Of a stretch of 6,000 nucleotides of DNA, positions 3,767 to 6,000 are shown in pieces. The position numbers and the translations under genes were made by a program. Position 1 is the stretch's first letter. Each line of letters starts with the position of its first letter. Source of the DNA: an uncultured Mycoplasmatota bacterium (GTDB lineage Bacteria > Bacillota_I > Bacilli_A > Mycoplasmatales > Mycoplasmoidaceae); assembly GCA_949527715.1 (NCBI GenBank), contig CATEWF010000058.1, forward strand, positions 1 through 6,000, written 5' to 3'. Under the pieces are notes generated by a model. That model did not search any database. It was not told the origin of the DNA and was given only the letters and a program-made list of their open reading frames with translations.

Positions 3767-6000
3767 TTATTCTTTCTTTTTAAAACGTAAAGGCTTTCTA
3801 TCATATTTCAAATCTTTCCTAAATGTATTAACTTTTAATTCAGTATCATCCCCATGAAAATTAACATCATCTTTAGGTTTAGGAATATCTTCTTCAGTTT
3901 TTAATTCAACTACTTGAACTTCAGATGATGGATTTGTTATTCTTAAAGGTTTAGGTTTATCAAATTTATTAACTTTATGTTTACTCTTTTCTTCTTCTTC
4001 TTTCATTTGTTTATTGATAGAAGTAGTTGTACTTCTAGCTTGTTCACTTCTAAATCTTAATGGAAGATTCTTACGTTTAGTATTATTAGGTAAACGTGAA
4101 GCAGTATAAGGTTTAATAAATTCACTCATAGGTTTTTGTATAGGAGAAAAAGTTTTATTATTTTCTTTTTCTTCAACAGAATAATGTGGAACTAATTGTT
4201 TAGTAATTCTAAGTGGTTCTTGTTTCTTTACAAAAGCTGGTCTATTTGTTTGTTTAAGAATAGGTTTAAATTTTGGAACTGATTGAACTTGTTGAATTGA
4301 TTGTTGAGGAATTTGAACTTGTTGCATAGGTTGAATTGATTGTTGAGGAATTTGAACTTGTGGTATTTCAGAAATTGGTTGCAAAGGTTGAACATCAGAA
4401 ATTGGTTGAAATGAAAATTGATTCATTTGTTGACTTACTTGAGAAGCAGTTTGTGGTTTAGCAGATTCACCTTTTACATTATTTTGAGTTAACCAAAGAC
4501 GTCTTAAACTGACCCCAGGGTTAGCTTTTTCCATTAAACTCATTATACCGTTTTGAAATGGTTTTTGAACTATGTTTTGTGGATTAGTCATTATACTAGG
4601 GGAAGTTTGTTGTTGAGTAGGTGGAACATATCTATTACCAACTCTATAACCCCCACCACTACTACCAATATAAGAACCCGTATTATAACCTACTCTGTTT
4701 AAAGAAGTTTGTTGTTCTCTTTTTTGTTTTTCCTTAATGTTATTTATTTCACTTTCAATTTCTTTTATAGCAACATCTAAATCTTTATTTTTATATTTAT
4801 CTTCATCATAACCGTTTAATCCTGTTTCCTCTCTTAATCTATTTAATGTTTGTAATTTCATTTCAAAGAATTCTTTTTTCTTAAGTTTGTTTGTCAAAAA
4901 TTCTTCAGCTTTTTCAACACATCTAGAGGCCGTTCCTTCTTTTGAAAATTGATTCATTAAACTTTTAATTTCTTTATCTATATCATCTTTATGAGTTCCA
5001 TTACGAATTAATAAATCAGTAAACTTAGATGAATTATTATAAAAAGCAGTTTTCATATCTTCATGATTATTTAATGTATCAGTCAAACTAGTTATTGCAC
5101 TTTCAATTGTATCAAAATCTTTTAACAATAATTCACGTGATTTCTTATTATCAATTTTATCACTATATTCTGAATATAATAAGAAGTATTTAACATTATT
5201 GGAATTATGTTTATTTTCATTGAATAATATGTTTAATGTTTTTGTACTGCCTTTATTTTTCTCAAGATATTTCTTTAAATATTTTTTAGCAAGTTCATCT
5301 TCCAATAATTTTTCTAAATCTTCTTTAACATTTCTTTGTTCCTTTTCTAATATATTCACCTTTGCTTGATTATCTTTAGCCCCTGATAATAAAGTATTAA
5401 GCTCAGAATCTGTATAATTATAATCACGTTTTAATTCACCTTTTATAATCTCTATTAATATTGAATTTCTACCATCTAAATAAGTTTTATTATTTTTCTT
5501 TAATTCTTCAATATTAATATTTGTTTGAAAAAGTGATTGATATCTTTTACCTAAATTTTGCATTTCTTCACCTTTATATGATGCATCATCATTATGTTTA
5601 TCATTTAATAATCTCTTTAAATCATTTATTGTTTCTTCATTAATATTATTATATTCTTTTGATACATCTTGTCCTGATATTTGTTTAATTTCTCCTATAT
5701 ACCAATCACGTTGTAAAGTTAATTTACATTTATTAATATCCTCTCCAAATTTATTAATTAAATCTGTAATTTTCCAATTATTATTAGTATATTTATTGAA
5801 ATTGGTTAATAATTCAGTAATCTCTTTTTCAGAATATGGTTTATACTTATTATACTCTGATTCTATTTCTGCTGATTCTTCTGCTATTGATAATCCTTTA
5901 GAAGGTTTATATTCTTTACCAGTTAATTCTTGATATTTCCATTTCCTATTAAGATTCTCAATTAAAGCTAATGCATCTTCAACATTATATTTAGTATAAA
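3767..6000 (-). CDS. Very long coiled-coil and Gln/Pro-rich structural-type protein, N-terminus beyond window
   Basis: The frame is open from the right edge to TAA at 3767, at least 743 residues. The only in-frame ATG in the visible part (5563) is internal: 145 uninterrupted codons of similar composition precede it, so the true start lies outside. Numbering from that Met: the visible N-terminal part to about 285 is Lys/Glu/Asn-rich helix with coiled-coil character. Residues 292-312 are Gly/Tyr-rich, and 315-430 are Gln/Pro/Ser-rich low complexity with a duplicated VQIPQQSIQ. Residues 430-598 are basic and disordered, with four PLR motifs at 450, 501, 539 and 591, the last forming the C-terminus (KPLRFKKKE). 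There are no enzyme motifs, membrane spans or signal. Rod, flexible linker and repeated basic docking motifs suggest a virion scaffold, tape-measure-like or tether protein. No family is recognised; the role is inferred from architecture and neighbours. Confidence 0.85.
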   Translation of the reverse strand, partial: YTKYNVEDALALIENLNRKWKYQELTGKEYKPSKGLSIAEESAEIESEYNKYKPYSEKEITELLTNFNKYTNNNWKITDLINKFGEDINKCKLTLQRDWYIGEIKQISGQDVSKEYNNINEETINDLKRLLNDKHNDDASYKGEEMQNLGKRYQSLFQTNINIEELKKNNKTYLDGRNSILIEIIKGELKRDYNYTDSELNTLLSGAKDNQAKVNILEKEQRNVKEDLEKLLEDELAKKYLKKYLEKNKGSTKTLNILFNENKHNSNNVKYFLLYSEYSDKIDNKKSRELLLKDFDTIESAITSLTDTLNNHEDMKTAFYNNSSKFTDLLIRNGTHKDDIDKEIKSLMNQFSKEGTASRCVEKAEEFLTNKLKKKEFFEMKLQTLNRLREETGLNGYDEDKYKNKDLDVAIKEIESEINNIKEKQKREQQTSLNRVGYNTGSYIGSSGGGYRVGNRYVPPTQQQTSPSIMTNPQNIVQKPFQNGIMSLMEKANPGVSLRRLWLTQNNVKGESAKPQTASQVSQQMNQFSFQPISDVQPLQPISEIPQVQIPQQSIQPMQQVQIPQQSIQQVQSVPKFKPILKQTNRPAFVKKQEPLRITKQLVPHYSVEEKENNKTFSPIQKPMSEFIKPYTASRLPNNTKRKNLPLRFRSEQARSTTTSINKQMKEEEEKSKHKVNKFDKPKPLRITNPSSEVQVVELKTEEDIPKPKDDVNFHGDDTELKVNTFRKDLKYDRKPLRFKKKE
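4291..4361 (-). repeat. Duplicated 32-base in-frame repeat encoding VQIPQQSIQ
   Basis: Two identical 32-base copies (4291-4322 and 4330-4361) are offset by 39 bases, or 13 codons. They encode VQIPQQSIQ twice in the Gln/Pro-rich linker of the long protein. Base-level identity, including third positions, indicates recent duplication. A looser repeat, QPIS, adjoins it upstream in the protein. Confidence 0.9.

Noticed and set aside
5561..5563. ATG at 5563 as the start of the long minus-strand gene
   Set aside because: The frame stays open for another 145 codons to the window edge with the same charged helical composition, and the bases before this ATG lack the A/T tract seen at other starts.
1..6000. 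Terminal inverted repeats, integration sites, tRNA or rRNA genes
   Set aside because: None seen on either strand; any element ends must lie outside the window because genes are cut at both edges.

Overview
The window is about three quarters A+T by eye. It is packed with genes, almost without spacers, and the genes alternate between strands. All seven complete genes end in TAA, and no ribosome-binding sites are seen, which fits a eukaryotic host. The gene set points to a small double-stranded DNA virus of the polinton-like virus / virophage / adintovirus type (Preplasmiviricota), or an endogenous copy of one. The anchors are a FtsK-HerA (A32-like) genome-packaging ATPase and a protein that reads like a double jelly-roll major capsid protein (MCP). 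No bacterial or cellular housekeeping gene, tRNA or rRNA was seen. The host cannot be told from this window, and no terminal repeats, polymerase, integrase, protease or penton gene lie within it.

Layout. Positions 1-1148 (minus) hold the MCP, which runs off the left edge. A symmetric A/T divergent promoter (1149-1209) separates it from a 92-residue basic amphipathic protein (1210-1488, plus). Next is a 44-residue hydrophobic membrane peptide (1485-1619, minus), whose stop codon interleaves with the previous one. A second divergent promoter (1620-1665) follows. Then comes a 185-residue coiled-coil protein with four 11-residue repeats (1666-2223, plus), which overlaps the end of the packaging ATPase (2210-3088, minus) tail to tail. 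From 3125 to the right edge everything is on the minus strand: a 161-residue unknown, a 19-residue highly basic peptide (3673-3732), and a very long structural-looking protein (3767 to beyond 6000). The long protein has a coiled-coil body, a Gly/Gln/Pro-rich linker and a basic tail carrying four copies of a Pro-Leu-Arg motif.

How it fits together. This looks like the virion-building half of a viral genome: shell, packaging motor, a candidate membrane-active or core peptide, a protamine-like DNA-binding peptide and a large tethering or scaffold-like protein. Six of the seven gene starts visible here are preceded by the same arrangement, an A-rich tract, then a run of six to eight T, then 13-22 bases to the ATG. 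This suggests one co-regulated, probably late, promoter class. Functions other than those of the ATPase and MCP are inferences from composition and context.
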